Positions 45,998 to 55,513 of a DNA stretch of 64,000 nt are shown piece by piece. The notes below the pieces were generated by a model, which was not told the DNA's origin, searched no databases, and worked only from the letters and a program-made list of their open reading frames with translations. Each line of letters starts with the position of its first letter. The first letter of the stretch is position 1. Source of the DNA: Actinoplanes sp. TFC3. Its GTDB lineage: Bacteria > Actinomycetota > Actinomycetes > Mycobacteriales > Micromonosporaceae. The stretch spans positions 732,890 to 796,889 of the forward strand of contig NZ_LOJP01000001.1 in the NCBI RefSeq assembly GCF_001553785.1. Reading direction: 5' to 3'. The translations under genes and the position numbers were made by a program.

Positions 45998-46447
45998 ATG
46001 AACATGATGGCTGTTGCCCTGACCGCAAGCCTGCTGCCGGGTGGCTGGGTGCCCGCGCCGCAGGAAAGCTTCGACCGCCCGGCCGGCGTGCTGTGCGATG
46101 TGCCCATCCATGTCGAGGCGGCCGTCGACGAGGTGGTCAGCAAGGACGTCCCGGGCGGCACGATCTACAAAGGGAAGCTGGTGGAGCGGGTGACAAATAC
46201 CGGCACCGGCAGATACACGGACGCAGATGCGAGCGGTACGGCCTACGTGCAGACCGCAGCGGACGGTACGCAGACCTGGTACGTCGCCGGGCCGGTGCTG
46301 ATCGGCTACCGGGAAGGAGCCGGTTCGCTGCCGCGCGGGCTGTACCTCATCGACGGGGTGTTCCGCCTGGTGCTGGCCCCGGACGGGCACAAGGAACTGA
46401 CCATGGTCCGGGGCAGCACGCGAAATCTGTGTCCCTTGGTCTCTTAG
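45998..46447 (+). CDS. Small secreted protein of unknown function
   Basis: A 149-residue protein with a hydrophobic start (MNMMAVALTASLLPGGWVPA) resembling a signal peptide, and a mature beta-rich region with two cysteines (LCDVPIHVEA and RNLCPL) that may form a disulfide. A GTG at 45983 is an alternative start that would add five residues (MILTF). It lies divergent from the SARP gene, with about 57 bp between, and overlaps the end of the convergent FMN reductase by 4 bp. No family is recognised. Confidence 0.65.
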   Translation: MNMMAVALTASLLPGGWVPAPQESFDRPAGVLCDVPIHVEAAVDEVVSKDVPGGTIYKGKLVERVTNTGTGRYTDADASGTAYVQTAADGTQTWYVAGPVLIGYREGAGSLPRGLYLIDGVFRLVLAPDGHKELTMVRGSTRNLCPLVS

Positions 46448-47022
46448 CGTGACTTTCTCAGGCTGCTGAGGGCGCCGTTCAGGCGGGCCAGCTCGTTCAC
46501 CACCGGGCCGACGCCGGCCGCGACCAGCTCGTTGGGCACGAAGTCGCCCTCCTCGTTGAGGAACTGCGGCGCGAACGGGATCGGCACCTGCTCGAACGTC
46601 GGAACCATGCGCAGCGTCGTGACGACCTGCTTGAGCGCCTGCGTGGCCCGGGTGCCGGCCGACACGCCGCCGTAGCTGACGAAGCTGACGGGCTTGTCGG
46701 CCCACTCCTGGTGCAAGAAGTCGAACGCGTTCTTGATCGCCGCGTTGAAGCTGTAGTTGTACTCGGGGTGCACGACCACGTACGCGTCCCCGCGCTCGAT
46801 CGTCTCGCTCCAGCGGCGCGTGTGCTCCTTGGTGTACTGCCGCAGGCGCGGGTGGCTGGGCTCATCGAACAGCGGCAAGTTGTAGTCGGCAAGGTCGACC
46901 AGCTCGACATCGAACCCGCCATGCTCGGCCGCGGCACGCGCGAACCAGGTCGCAATCGGGAGCCCGATGCGGCCGGGACGGGTGCTGGCGACGATCACCT
47001 GGAGAATAGCCATGATCGCCAT
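46444..47022 (-). CDS. NAD(P)H-dependent FMN reductase
   Basis: A 192-residue flavodoxin-fold reductase of the FMN_red family. The phosphate-binding loop is IVASTRPGRIGLPIATWF, and the FMN contacts are in VHPEYNYSFNAAIKNAFDFL and SFVSYGGVSAGTRA. It uses NAD(P)H to reduce flavin, quinones or azo compounds. Two ATG codons, 47022 and 47013, give MAIMAILQ or MAILQ; neither has a strong ribosome-binding site. No functional link to its neighbours can be seen. Confidence 0.9.
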   Translation of the reverse strand: MAIMAILQVIVASTRPGRIGLPIATWFARAAAEHGGFDVELVDLADYNLPLFDEPSHPRLRQYTKEHTRRWSETIERGDAYVVVHPEYNYSFNAAIKNAFDFLHQEWADKPVSFVSYGGVSAGTRATQALKQVVTTLRMVPTFEQVPIPFAPQFLNEEGDFVPNELVAAGVGPVVNELARLNGALSSLRKSR

Positions 47023-47225
47023 GTTAGGCGGGTGGGTGCCTGCCATCCTCGGTGAGCCTGGCCACGACCTGCTGCGAGATGGCTTGGCCTTTTGTGGGTA
47101 CGACGCAGGCACTGCGGTCTGAAATATCTGGACGAGATGCTGGAAAATTGAGACAACTCCTTGTGGTTTTCGTCACAAGCGCTCTATGGTCGCGTCACGT
47201 CCTCTCTTGCAGAAATGAGCCCGCG

Positions 47226-49178
47226 ATGCGCTCGGTGGTCCTTGCCGTCGTCCCTCTCACTGTCTTGGGGCTTTCCCCGGCCGTTGTCCCGGCCTCGGCG
47301 CCGGCGAACCCCGTTGTCATCTCAGCCGCCGCGTCCCCGCAGCCCGTTGTCACCCGGGCCGCCCTCGATCCCGCGCTCGTCGCCGGCCGAGGTGCCTCCG
47401 TGCACTTTGCCGAGCAGGAAGCCGAGAACGTCCGCCACACCGGCACCCTCATCGGCCCCGATCGGCACGCCTACACGCTGCCCGCGGAGGCCTCCGGGCG
47501 GCAGGCGGTCAAGCTGACCCCCGGCCAGTACGTCGAGTTCGTCCTACCCGCCGCCGCTAATGCGATCACTGTGCGCTACGCGTTGCCCGATGCGCCGGGT
47601 GGTGGGGGGATCGAAGCGCCGCTGTCTGTCAACGGGCGGGCGATGACGCTGACGTCGAGGTACTCGTACTTGTACAACCAGTATCCGTTCAGCAATGACC
47701 CGCGGGGTGAGTTGTTGCATCCGGATTGGTGGATTACCGAATGCTCCTGTGTTCCGGCCGCCACCTCGCCGGCTCCGGTCATCGACAAGCCGTTCCGGCC
47801 CATGCACTTCTATGACGAGCAGCGGCTTCTGCTGGGGCGCACCTACCGGGCGGGGGAGCGGATCCGGCTGACCGCAACCGCCGGATCACCGTGGACGGTT
47901 ATCGACCTTCTCGACTCGGAACTTGTTGCAGCGCCGCATTTTGAACTCGCCTCCAACGTCCTGGCGTTCGGCGCGGACCCCACCGGGCGGCGGGATTCCG
48001 CTGACGCCTTCGATCGGGCGATCGCTTTCGGCAAGAGAGCGAAGCTGAAGGTGTACATCCCGCCAGGTACGTACCAGGTCAATCGGCACATCATCGTTGA
48101 CGACATCACCATTGAGGGTGCCGGCAACTGGTACACGGTGGTGCGGACAGGTAAAGCAGCGGCCCACACGGGGGTCGGCTTCTATGGCAAGAACGGTGGC
48201 AGCCGCAACGTGCACCTGCGGAACTTCGCCATCGAGGGGGACGTCCGCGAGCGTATCGACACCGACCAGGTAAACGGCGTGGGTGGGGCGCTGAGCGATT
48301 CCACCATCGAGGGGCTGCACATCCGGCACACCAAGGTCGGTCTGTGGTTCGACGGCCCGATGAACAACCTCACGGTGCGGAACAACATCATTGTCGACCA
48401 GATCGCCGACGGGCTCAACTTCCACACCGGCGTGACCAACTCGGTGGTACGAAACAACTTCATCCGCAATACCGGCGACGATGGGCTGGCCATGTGGTCG
48501 GAGACAACGGCGGATTCCGGTAACGTTTTCGAGCGCAACACCGTGCAGACGCCAACGCTGGCCAACGGGATTGCGATCTACGGCGGCGCTGACAACACGG
48601 TGGCGGGCAACCTGGTCGCCGACCCTGTTCGCGAGGGCAGCGGACTGCACGTGGGATCCCGCTTCGGCGCCGAACCCTTCACCGGCGCGTTGACCTTTAA
48701 CAACAATTCCGTGGCCCGAGCCGGCACGTACGACCTCAACTGGAACATCGGCCTCGGCGCCATCTGGTTCTACGCGTTGGATCGCAGCATCGACGCGGCC
48801 GTCACTATCACCGGCGACCATTACCTTGACAGCACCTACAACGCGATCATGTTCGTCAGCGACTGGCCGGTGAAGGACCTCTACCGCATCGACAACGTCG
48901 CCTTCAAGAACATGCACATCGACGGCACCGGTACGTCGGTGGTCAGCGCCCGGGCAGCGGGATCGGCGTCCTTCGAGAACGTTGACGCCCGCAATGTCGG
49001 AGCTGTGGGGGTCAACAATTGCGGCTCGTTCCACTTCACCGCGGCGGGCTCCGAATTCACTGTGACCGATCGTGGCGGCAACGATGGTGGCTGGCTATCA
49101 CCGTACGTCCCGAATGCCCTCACCTGTGATGATCATCCGGCGGTGGTCCCGCCGCCGGCGCCCGGGCCCTGGTCCTAA
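47226..49178 (+). CDS. Secreted right-handed beta-helix protein, GH87-like (mycodextranase / alpha-1,3-glucanase)
   Basis: A 650-residue exported protein with a signal peptide (MRSVVLAVVPLTVLGLSPA). Residues about 60-235 form a beta-sandwich carbohydrate-binding-like region, and 240-620 a parallel beta-helix with the pectate-lyase-3 start VLAFGADPTGRRDSADAFDRAI. Repeated coils read NLTVRNNIIVDQIADGLN and NSVVRNNFIRNTGDDGLAMW; acidic pairs such as TGDDG fit an inverting hydrolase. The region DLNWNIGLGAIWFYALDRS recalls proteins annotated as mycodextranase (GH87), but this rests on memory of the family. The likely substrate is an alpha-glucan of fungal or bacterial walls. An oxidoreductase gene follows 9 bp later. 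Confidence 0.72.
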   Translation: MRSVVLAVVPLTVLGLSPAVVPASAPANPVVISAAASPQPVVTRAALDPALVAGRGASVHFAEQEAENVRHTGTLIGPDRHAYTLPAEASGRQAVKLTPGQYVEFVLPAAANAITVRYALPDAPGGGGIEAPLSVNGRAMTLTSRYSYLYNQYPFSNDPRGELLHPDWWITECSCVPAATSPAPVIDKPFRPMHFYDEQRLLLGRTYRAGERIRLTATAGSPWTVIDLLDSELVAAPHFELASNVLAFGADPTGRRDSADAFDRAIAFGKRAKLKVYIPPGTYQVNRHIIVDDITIEGAGNWYTVVRTGKAAAHTGVGFYGKNGGSRNVHLRNFAIEGDVRERIDTDQVNGVGGALSDSTIEGLHIRHTKVGLWFDGPMNNLTVRNNIIVDQIADGLNFHTGVTNSVVRNNFIRNTGDDGLAMWSETTADSGNVFERNTVQTPTLANGIAIYGGADNTVAGNLVADPVREGSGLHVGSRFGAEPFTGALTFNNNSVARAGTYDLNWNIGLGAIWFYALDRSIDAAVTITGDHYLDSTYNAIMFVSDWPVKDLYRIDNVAFKNMHIDGTGTSVVSARAAGSASFENVDARNVGAVGVNNCGSFHFTAAGSEFTVTDRGGNDGGWLSPYVPNALTCDDHPAVVPPPAPGPWS

Positions 49179-49187
49179 GCTCGGCGA

Positions 49188-50336
49188 ATGGAAACAATCG
49201 GGGTGGCGGTCGCGGGGTTCGGGTGGATGGGCCGGGTGCACACCCAGGCCTATCTGCGGGCCGGGCAGCACTTCGCCGATCTACCGGTACGACCCCAGCT
49301 CCTCGCCGTAGCCGACGACGTTCCCGGGCGCGCCTCAGCAGCAGCCGAACAATACGGTTTCGCCTCGGCAACCACCGATTGGCGGGAACTGCTGACGAAC
49401 CCCGCCATCCAGGCCGTCAGCATCACCGCGCCCAATTTCCTGCACCGCACCCTCGGTGAGGCCTTCGCCGCGGCCGGGAAACACATCTGGATCGAAAAGC
49501 CGGTGGGCCTTTCCTCAGCCGATGCCCAAGCCGTGGCGGCAGCCGTCGACTCCGCGGGCGTCCGGAGCACCGTGGGCTTCAACTATCGCAATGCTCCGGC
49601 GGTGGCCGCGGCCCGGCGAGCAATCACGCAGGGTCAGCTCGGGACGATCACCCATGCCCGGTTCCGTTTCCTCAGCGATTACGCCGCGCATCCGGAGGGC
49701 GCGTTGACGTGGCGGTTCTCGCGGGAGCGCGGCGGGGCCGGGGTGCTGGGCGACCTTGCCTCGCACGGCGCCGATTTGGTGCGACACCTGCTTGGGGAGG
49801 TGTCCTCGGTGGTGGCCGATACCGCTGTGTTCGTACCCCAAAGGGCTCGTCCTTCCGCGGCGACCTCGGGTCACGTGCGCGCAACGGGTGGTGAGCTCGG
49901 TCCGGTGGAGAACGAGGATTGGGTGTCGGCGCAGCTCAGGCTGGCTTCTGGGGCGCGGGTGTCGCTGGAGGCCAGCCGGGTCTCGGTGGGGGACCAGAAC
50001 AACTACGGCTTCGAGATTCACGGTACGCGCGGAGCAGTGGCCTGGGATTACCGCCGGATGGGCGAGCTGGTGCTCAGCGTGGGCGACGCCTACCAGGATC
50101 AGCCCACCAGCACGATCTTCGTCGGTCCGCCGGCCGGTGACTACGGGGCCTTCCAGCCCGGCTCGGCCAACCCGATGAGCTACGACGACCTCAAGGTGAT
50201 CGAAGCCGGCCACTTCCTGCGCTCAATCGGCTCGGGTGCGGCCACCGGCGCCACCCTTGCGGACGCTGTCCACGCTGCGCAGATCCTCGACGCGATGTCG
50301 GCCTCGGTGGTCTCGGGCGGGTGGATCACGCTCTGA
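49188..50336 (+). CDS. Gfo/Idh/MocA-family oxidoreductase
   Basis: A 382-residue NAD(P)-dependent dehydrogenase. The nucleotide-binding motif is GVAVAGFGWMGRVH, the EKP motif lies in IWIEKPVGLSSADA near residue 105, and the catalytic His is probably in LGDLASHGADLVRHLLG. Family members oxidise or epimerise sugars and inositols. It lies 9 bp after the secreted beta-helix protein and could act on sugars released by it, but the substrate is unknown. Start is the ATG at 49188. Confidence 0.9.
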   Translation: METIGVAVAGFGWMGRVHTQAYLRAGQHFADLPVRPQLLAVADDVPGRASAAAEQYGFASATTDWRELLTNPAIQAVSITAPNFLHRTLGEAFAAAGKHIWIEKPVGLSSADAQAVAAAVDSAGVRSTVGFNYRNAPAVAAARRAITQGQLGTITHARFRFLSDYAAHPEGALTWRFSRERGGAGVLGDLASHGADLVRHLLGEVSSVVADTAVFVPQRARPSAATSGHVRATGGELGPVENEDWVSAQLRLASGARVSLEASRVSVGDQNNYGFEIHGTRGAVAWDYRRMGELVLSVGDAYQDQPTSTIFVGPPAGDYGAFQPGSANPMSYDDLKVIEAGHFLRSIGSGAATGATLADAVHAAQILDAMSASVVSGGWITL

Positions 50337-50436
50337 TCTCCACCATTCGTGCCACTGTGTGCGGGGATCACGTTTAAGCAATGCATCGATCGACAACATG
50401 AGAGGGGTCGAGGCCACACCATCTGGAGGAGCTCCC

Positions 50437-51138
50437 ATGCGCAACCATCGATCCACCGCGCTCGCCGCGGGCGTGCTGGCTGCCGGAGTCATGCTCACCC
50501 AGCAAGCCTGTGCGCCCACCAAAGACGAGGCTGCACCACCCGCGGCGACCACCGCGCCCGCCACAACAGCGGCGCCGGATATGTCCGGCTCCACGGCGCC
50601 GGGCAAGTCCGACTCGAAGGAGCCGAACTCGTCCGACTCGAAGACGCCGGAGGAATCCCCCTCGGAGGCAAAGGCCGGCGACATCCTCGCGGGCAAGCGC
50701 CAGGTCGTCATCCGCCCGGTGCAGGCCAGCGAATCAATCCTCGCGGTCGACGACAAGGGCCGGCTCAACGCCACCGACGGCGACTCCGAGCACAACCTGT
50801 TCGTGCTCGTGCCCAACGGCGACAAGTACTCGATCAAAACCGCCAAGGCCAACAAGAGCGGCGAGGCGGACTGCATGGGCATCAAGGCCAGCGGCAGCAA
50901 TCCGCTCACCGTCGTGGCGACCGCGTGTGATGCCAGCCGCTCCGGTCAGCGCTTCACCATCACCAAGGAGAAAAAAGACCAGAACGGCCGGCCCACGTAC
51001 GCGATCAGCAGCGAGGGCGCTTTCCTGCAGATCCCCTCGGACGCCGGGCTGATCGCCGAGGAACTGGGCGACTCACCGCTGCGCACGACCTACGCCTTCG
51101 TCGACAACGGCCCGGCCAAGCTGCCCAGCCTGGATTGA
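50437..51138 (+). CDS. Secreted or lipid-anchored protein of unknown function
   Basis: A 233-residue exported protein. The signal region MRNHRSTALAAGVLAAGVML ends at TQQAC, an imperfect lipobox. A 70-residue low-complexity linker rich in Pro, Thr, Ser, Glu and Lys follows. The C-terminal domain of about 140 residues (from VVIRPVQASESILAVDDKGR) has repeats of short beta strands, with one Cys pair (DCMGI and TACDAS), and may be a trefoil-like fold. GGAGGAG precedes the ATG. Enzyme motifs are absent; it may be a surface adhesin or a binding protein. Confidence 0.68.
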   Translation: MRNHRSTALAAGVLAAGVMLTQQACAPTKDEAAPPAATTAPATTAAPDMSGSTAPGKSDSKEPNSSDSKTPEESPSEAKAGDILAGKRQVVIRPVQASESILAVDDKGRLNATDGDSEHNLFVLVPNGDKYSIKTAKANKSGEADCMGIKASGSNPLTVVATACDASRSGQRFTITKEKKDQNGRPTYAISSEGAFLQIPSDAGLIAEELGDSPLRTTYAFVDNGPAKLPSLD

Positions 51139-51301
51139 GGTCTTTTCGCAGGGCCCGCCGCAGTCCGGCCGTCCCTGCGCAACAGACCCTGAAGCCCTCA
51201 ACGCCGTACGCCTGCACTTCGAAGCCTTCGACGCGTAGCGCCCAGCCGCCCAACGCATGCCACGATCGCATTGACATAACCGGCAGAACTCGGCGAAAGT
51301 A

Positions 51302-51937
51302 TCAGCTCGTCAGCGTGAATCCCAGTTCGCGTAAAAAGGCCTGAGCGATGACGGCGTGCCCGGGATGGTTCGGGTGAATGCGGTCGTCGGCCCAATCCGC
51401 AGGCGTGGTGGACCGCAATACCTGATCGAAGGCGTCCTGCGTGGGCACGATAACGGCGTGGCATTCCTGCGCTATATCCCGGGCGGCCGCGCGGTACTGA
51501 TCGCTCTTGGCGCGCTGCGCTTCGCTCAAGTCCGGTTCGATGATGTACGGCTCGGCCACAATGAGCCGGCATCCGGTGCGATCGACTGTCGTGCTCAGCA
51601 GGGACCGCAGCGTTGCGGCGTATTCGTCGAGCGGGACGGCCCGGTGCGGCTGGCTGCCGAAACCGTGCCAGACGTCGTTGATGCCAATCATGACGGACAG
51701 CCAATCAGGCCGTTCACCGATCGCGTCGGCCTCCCAGCGGGCGGCCAGGTCGCGCACGGTGTCGCCGCCAATTCCCCGGTTCACCCAGGTCAGCCCGAGC
51801 TCGGGATAACGGGCGGTAACCAGGCTGCGAATCAGGTCCACATAACCGTCGCCGTAGGGCGCGTTGACGTCGCGGCGCCCGCAATCGGTGATGCTGTCGC
51901 CGATGACAACAATGCGCTGACCCTGCTCGAACAGCAT
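51302..51937 (-). CDS. SGNH/GDSL hydrolase
   Basis: A 211-residue SGNH hydrolase. Block I is VVIGDSITDCG (Ser near residue 15), block II Gly lies in WVNRGIGGDTV, block III Asn in MIGINDVW, and block V Asp/His in DRIHPNHPGH. It lacks a signal peptide and should act in the cytosol as an esterase, for example deacetylating a sugar. The ATG lies 2 bases after the stop of the epimerase gene, so the two are co-translated. Context suggests carbohydrate work. Confidence 0.88.
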   Translation of the reverse strand: MLFEQGQRIVVIGDSITDCGRRDVNAPYGDGYVDLIRSLVTARYPELGLTWVNRGIGGDTVRDLAARWEADAIGERPDWLSVMIGINDVWHGFGSQPHRAVPLDEYAATLRSLLSTTVDRTGCRLIVAEPYIIEPDLSEAQRAKSDQYRAAARDIAQECHAVIVPTQDAFDQVLRSTTPADWADDRIHPNHPGHAVIAQAFLRELGFTLTS

Positions 51938-51939
51938 GC

Positions 51940-52788
51940 TCAACCCCGCCAGCTGTGGTGCGGCTCGTACCCCAACTCGGTCCGTGCCTTGTTGATCGAC
52001 AATAACGTGTCGTGCTCGCCGAGATCGCCGCGAACCTCCACGCCCGGGAACACCTCGGCGACCAGTTCGGCGTTCGGCCGCGACATCACCGTGTCCGCGT
52101 TCGCAATGATGTAAAGGTGCATGCCGGTCATCGTGCTGCCGAGCGCCAACCGCACCGCCTGGGCCCCGTCCCGCGCGTCGATGTAGCCCCACAGATTCCA
52201 TTTCCGCAGCCGGGCGTCGGCGTCGAAGGACGGGAACTCGGCATAGTCGTCAGGTTCCATCACGTTGGAGAACCGCAGCCCGATCATCGTCAGCGACGGA
52301 TCCCAGCGGCACAGTTCGGCGGCCATCCGCTCTTCCAGCGTCTTGACCAACGAATACGTCGACTCGGGCCGCGGCGGGTAATTTTCGTCAACCGGGATGT
52401 AGGGCGGCGGCGTGTCGAAGGGCAGCCCGAGCACCGTTTCGCTCGACGCCCACACGATGGTGCGCACGCCGACCCGGCGAGCCGCCGTCCACACGTGGTA
52501 GGTGGCGTTCATGTTGTTGCTGAACGTCGCCTGATCCGCCACGATCCCCGGCGCCGGAACAGCCGCCAGGTGCACCACGGCATCGACGCGCTCGTATCGT
52601 TCCTCCATGCCGTGCATCGCGTCGAGCACCTGCCCGTAATCGGTCAGGTCGACCGGCACGAAAACCGCTTCCGGATGTGCGGGGCGAACCCGATCAAAGA
52701 CGACGACATCCCATCCGTACGCGCTCAGCTCCGTCACGACGGCCCGGCCCAATTTGCCGGCACCGCCGGTCACCACTACTCGAGGCAT
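51940..52788 (-). CDS. NAD-dependent epimerase/dehydratase (SDR)
   Basis: A 282-residue extended short-chain dehydrogenase. The nucleotide-binding motif is VVTGGAGKLGRAVV, HLAAVPAP follows, and the catalytic Tyr/Lys lie in STYSLVKTLEE; the active-site Ser is in WASSETVLG. The pattern resembles uronate dehydrogenases and sugar-nucleotide epimerases. Start is ATG 52788; the open frame extends further but without relation to the family. It is the first gene of a two-gene unit with the SGNH hydrolase and is divergent from the FucP permease. Confidence 0.85.
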   Translation of the reverse strand: MPRVVVTGGAGKLGRAVVTELSAYGWDVVVFDRVRPAHPEAVFVPVDLTDYGQVLDAMHGMEERYERVDAVVHLAAVPAPGIVADQATFSNNMNATYHVWTAARRVGVRTIVWASSETVLGLPFDTPPPYIPVDENYPPRPESTYSLVKTLEERMAAELCRWDPSLTMIGLRFSNVMEPDDYAEFPSFDADARLRKWNLWGYIDARDGAQAVRLALGSTMTGMHLYIIANADTVMSRPNAELVAEVFPGVEVRGDLGEHDTLLSINKARTELGYEPHHSWRG

Positions 52789-52934
52789 GGTGATGTCACT
52801 GCCCGTCGTACACGCTGGCAAACCGAGCTGTTCCTTTGTCGATGCCCGCAGGCGTAGCCTCGGAAAGGGGCGGGACGCCGCTCCAGGGCATCGACATGCA
52901 TCACTTTTGGGCGGGGCTTCCACGAAGGAGCCTC

Positions 52935-54260
52935 ATGGCAAGCGTCGCCACGACGTCCGCTGCGGACGAGGCCGGGCAGGCCGGTCAGCACCGGCTGATC
53001 GGCCGCGGAATGCTCACCCTGTTCATCGCGCTGATCGGCTGCTTCACGGCCTGGGGCGTGGCCGCGGATCTGACCACGCCGATGGTGGCCGGCTTCAAGC
53101 GGATCTTCGACATGAGCACGTTCCAGGCCTCCCTGGTCCAGCTCGCCTATTTCGGCGCGTACTTCCTGCTGGCGCTGCCCGCGGCCTTCATCAACCAGCG
53201 TTTCGGCTACAAGACGGGCATTCTCACCGGCCTCGCCCTCGCGGCGCTCGGGGCTTTCGCGTTCTATCCGGCCAGCCGGATCATGACGTATGAGGCGTTT
53301 CTCGTGGCGTTGTTCGCGATTGCCGCCGGCTGCTCGATTCTGGAGACCTCCGCGAACCCGTATGTGCTGTCGCTGGGACCGGAGGAAACCGCCACCCGGC
53401 GGCTCAATTTCGCGCAGGCGTTCAATCCGGTGGGCACGAACATCGGCGTGCTGCTGGCTTCCACGCTCATTCTTCCCAAGCTGGCCGACCCCGTGGACAT
53501 CGGCTCGCTGACACCCCCGCAGGTGCAGGCCATCCGGGCCGGCGAGCTCGGTGCGGTGATGGGTCCGTACCTGGGACTCGGGTTTGTGCTGATCCTGATC
53601 GCTGTTGCCATTGCCAGCCAGAAAGCGCCGCCGATCGTTGAGGAATTCCCCGATACCGACGATGGTGACGGCGGCCGGGAGGGCTTGTTCCGGGTGCTCT
53701 GGCAGAGCCGCAGATACCGGTACGGCGTGATCGCCCAATTCTTCAACGTCGCCGCGCAGACCTGCACCTGGACCTATCTGATCCAGTACGTTCAGCAGGC
53801 CCTCGGCGGCAGCCTGCAGAAGGGCGGCCAATACCTCCAGGTCAGCCTGCTCATTTTCCTGGTCTCCCGGTTCGTGATGACCTGGGTCATCGGCCGGGTG
53901 CGGGCCACCAAGGTGCTGACCGTGCTGGCCACTTTCGCCGTGCTGCTGTGTGTTTTCGCGATGATCAGCCCGAACAAGGCAGGTGTCTACGCGCTGGTCG
54001 CCGTGTCGTTCTGCCTGTCGCTGATGTTCCCCACCATTTATGGCGTAGCGCTCAAGGGCCTCGGACCGGCGACCAAGTTCGGGGCGGCCGGCCTGGTGAT
54101 GGCCATTGTCGGCGGCGCCATCATGCCGTTGATACAGGGCAAGCTTGTCGATTCCACAAGCGCCGCCGCTTCGTTCATCGTGCCCGCCGTGTGTTTCGCG
54201 GTTGTCGGCCTCTACGCCCTGTACGACCTGACCGCCCGCCCCTCTGTGAGGACAGCATGA
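52935..54260 (+). CDS. fucP: FucP-type sugar:H+ symporter
   Basis: A 441-residue major-facilitator transporter with twelve membrane helices and the FucP signature: GCFTAWGVAADLTTPMVAGF in helix 1 and ILETSANPYVLSLGPEETATRRLNFAQAFNPVGT in helices 4-5. It would import L-fucose or a related 6-deoxy-hexose with a proton. The ribosome-binding site is GAAGGAG before ATG 52935. Its stop overlaps the start of a solute-binding lipoprotein by 4 bases, an odd partner for a symporter. No fucose isomerase, kinase or aldolase gene is near. Confidence 0.88.
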   Translation: MASVATTSAADEAGQAGQHRLIGRGMLTLFIALIGCFTAWGVAADLTTPMVAGFKRIFDMSTFQASLVQLAYFGAYFLLALPAAFINQRFGYKTGILTGLALAALGAFAFYPASRIMTYEAFLVALFAIAAGCSILETSANPYVLSLGPEETATRRLNFAQAFNPVGTNIGVLLASTLILPKLADPVDIGSLTPPQVQAIRAGELGAVMGPYLGLGFVLILIAVAIASQKAPPIVEEFPDTDDGDGGREGLFRVLWQSRRYRYGVIAQFFNVAAQTCTWTYLIQYVQQALGGSLQKGGQYLQVSLLIFLVSRFVMTWVIGRVRATKVLTVLATFAVLLCVFAMISPNKAGVYALVAVSFCLSLMFPTIYGVALKGLGPATKFGAAGLVMAIVGGAIMPLIQGKLVDSTSAAASFIVPAVCFAVVGLYALYDLTARPSVRTA

Positions 54261-55513
54261 AACGCGCCGCAGCCGCCGTTGCCTTGATCCTCGCCATGGC
54301 GCTCGGGGCCTGCGGCCAAGAGCCGACCAGCGCCTCCAAAGACACCCAGAATCTAGAAGTTGTGTCGTGGTGGACCTCCGGTTCCGAGGCCGCCGCATTG
54401 AACACTCTGCTGACGGCTTACCGCCAGGCTCATCCGGGTGTGAACGCGATCAATGCCGCGGTTGCGGGCGGCGCTGGATCGCAGGCCATCGTCGCGCTGG
54501 CCAAGCGGCTGCAAGCGGGCAACCCACCCGATGTGTGGCAGACGTTCAGCGGGAAATCGGTGCAGGGCTACGCCGAGCGGGGAACCGTTCGCGATGTCTC
54601 GTCGGTGGCTCCCGCGGACGTACAGCCCACTATCTCGCAGTCGTTGAAACGCGACGGGAAGGTGTACGGCATCCCGACCGGCGCGCACCGCAGCAACATG
54701 CTGTTCTTCAACCTGGGTGTGCTGCAGAAAGCCGGTGTCACCCCGCCCTCGGCCGGCTACACCCTCGCCCAGTTCCTCGACGACTTGCGACGCTTGCAGG
54801 AATCCGGCGCGACCGGGCTGTGCCTGGGCGGCAAGGATCCGTTCACCACCGCCGAATTGTTCGAGAACACGTTGCTGAGCACGATCGGTGCGGACGGCTG
54901 GAAAGCCATGGCCGACGACAACCTGGATTGGCGCGGCACCAAGGTGCGATCGGCGCTGACCTCGTTCGGTAACCTGCTCGCCTACGCCGACCCCGAAGCG
55001 AACGGCCTCACCTGGGATGCGGCGACCAGAAAATTGGCCTCGGGCGGCTGCGCTTTCGAATCAATGAACGACTCGGCGTACGGCGAACTGCTGACCACCG
55101 GCGCGGCGAAAGACTTCGGATACCTGGCCTTCCCGGGCACCAACGACAGTTTCCTCGCCGTCGTGGACGTGTTCGTGGCCGCGACCAAGGCCGCCAACGC
55201 CAAGAACGCGCTCGAGTTCCTGCGCGGCATCAGCGACCCCGCGACGAACGCGGCCTTCACCAAGGCGAAGGGCTCCGTGCCGGTGCGCAGATCCGTTGAG
55301 GTCAGCACGCTGTCGGCCTATCAACAGCAGACGTCGCAGACCTTGTGGTCCTCGCAGGTGCTGCTCTCGGTGGCCCATGGAGAGGCGATGAATCCCACGT
55401 TCCAGGAGGGCTTCTACGACGCTGTGTCGACTTATGTTCGTACCCGGAATCCCGATGCCTTCGCCGATGATCTGCTCAACGCCGTGGCCAACGACCGGAT
55501 CCCGCAACGCTGA
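54257..55513 (+). CDS. Orphan sugar-binding lipoprotein (SBP family 1)
   Basis: A 418-residue extracellular solute-binding protein of ABC sugar importers. The lipobox LGAC sets the lipidated Cys at residue 20 (MKRAAAAVALILAMALGAC). The family-1 fold follows with LEVVSWWTSGSEAAALNTLL and later VYGIPTGAHRSNMLFFN. No ABC permease or ATPase gene lies in the window near it. Its ATG overlaps the fucP stop (ATGA), so both proteins are made together. It may scavenge sugar for the symporter, feed distant ABC permeases, or act as a sensor. That link is inference. Confidence 0.88.
   Translation: MKRAAAAVALILAMALGACGQEPTSASKDTQNLEVVSWWTSGSEAAALNTLLTAYRQAHPGVNAINAAVAGGAGSQAIVALAKRLQAGNPPDVWQTFSGKSVQGYAERGTVRDVSSVAPADVQPTISQSLKRDGKVYGIPTGAHRSNMLFFNLGVLQKAGVTPPSAGYTLAQFLDDLRRLQESGATGLCLGGKDPFTTAELFENTLLSTIGADGWKAMADDNLDWRGTKVRSALTSFGNLLAYADPEANGLTWDAATRKLASGGCAFESMNDSAYGELLTTGAAKDFGYLAFPGTNDSFLAVVDVFVAATKAANAKNALEFLRGISDPATNAAFTKAKGSVPVRRSVEVSTLSAYQQQTSQTLWSSQVLLSVAHGEAMNPTFQEGFYDAVSTYVRTRNPDAFADDLLNAVANDRIPQR

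Noticed and set aside
52776..54398. A 540-residue open frame on the minus strand
   Set aside because: Antisense to fucP; the twelve-helix FucP pattern on the plus strand is decisive.
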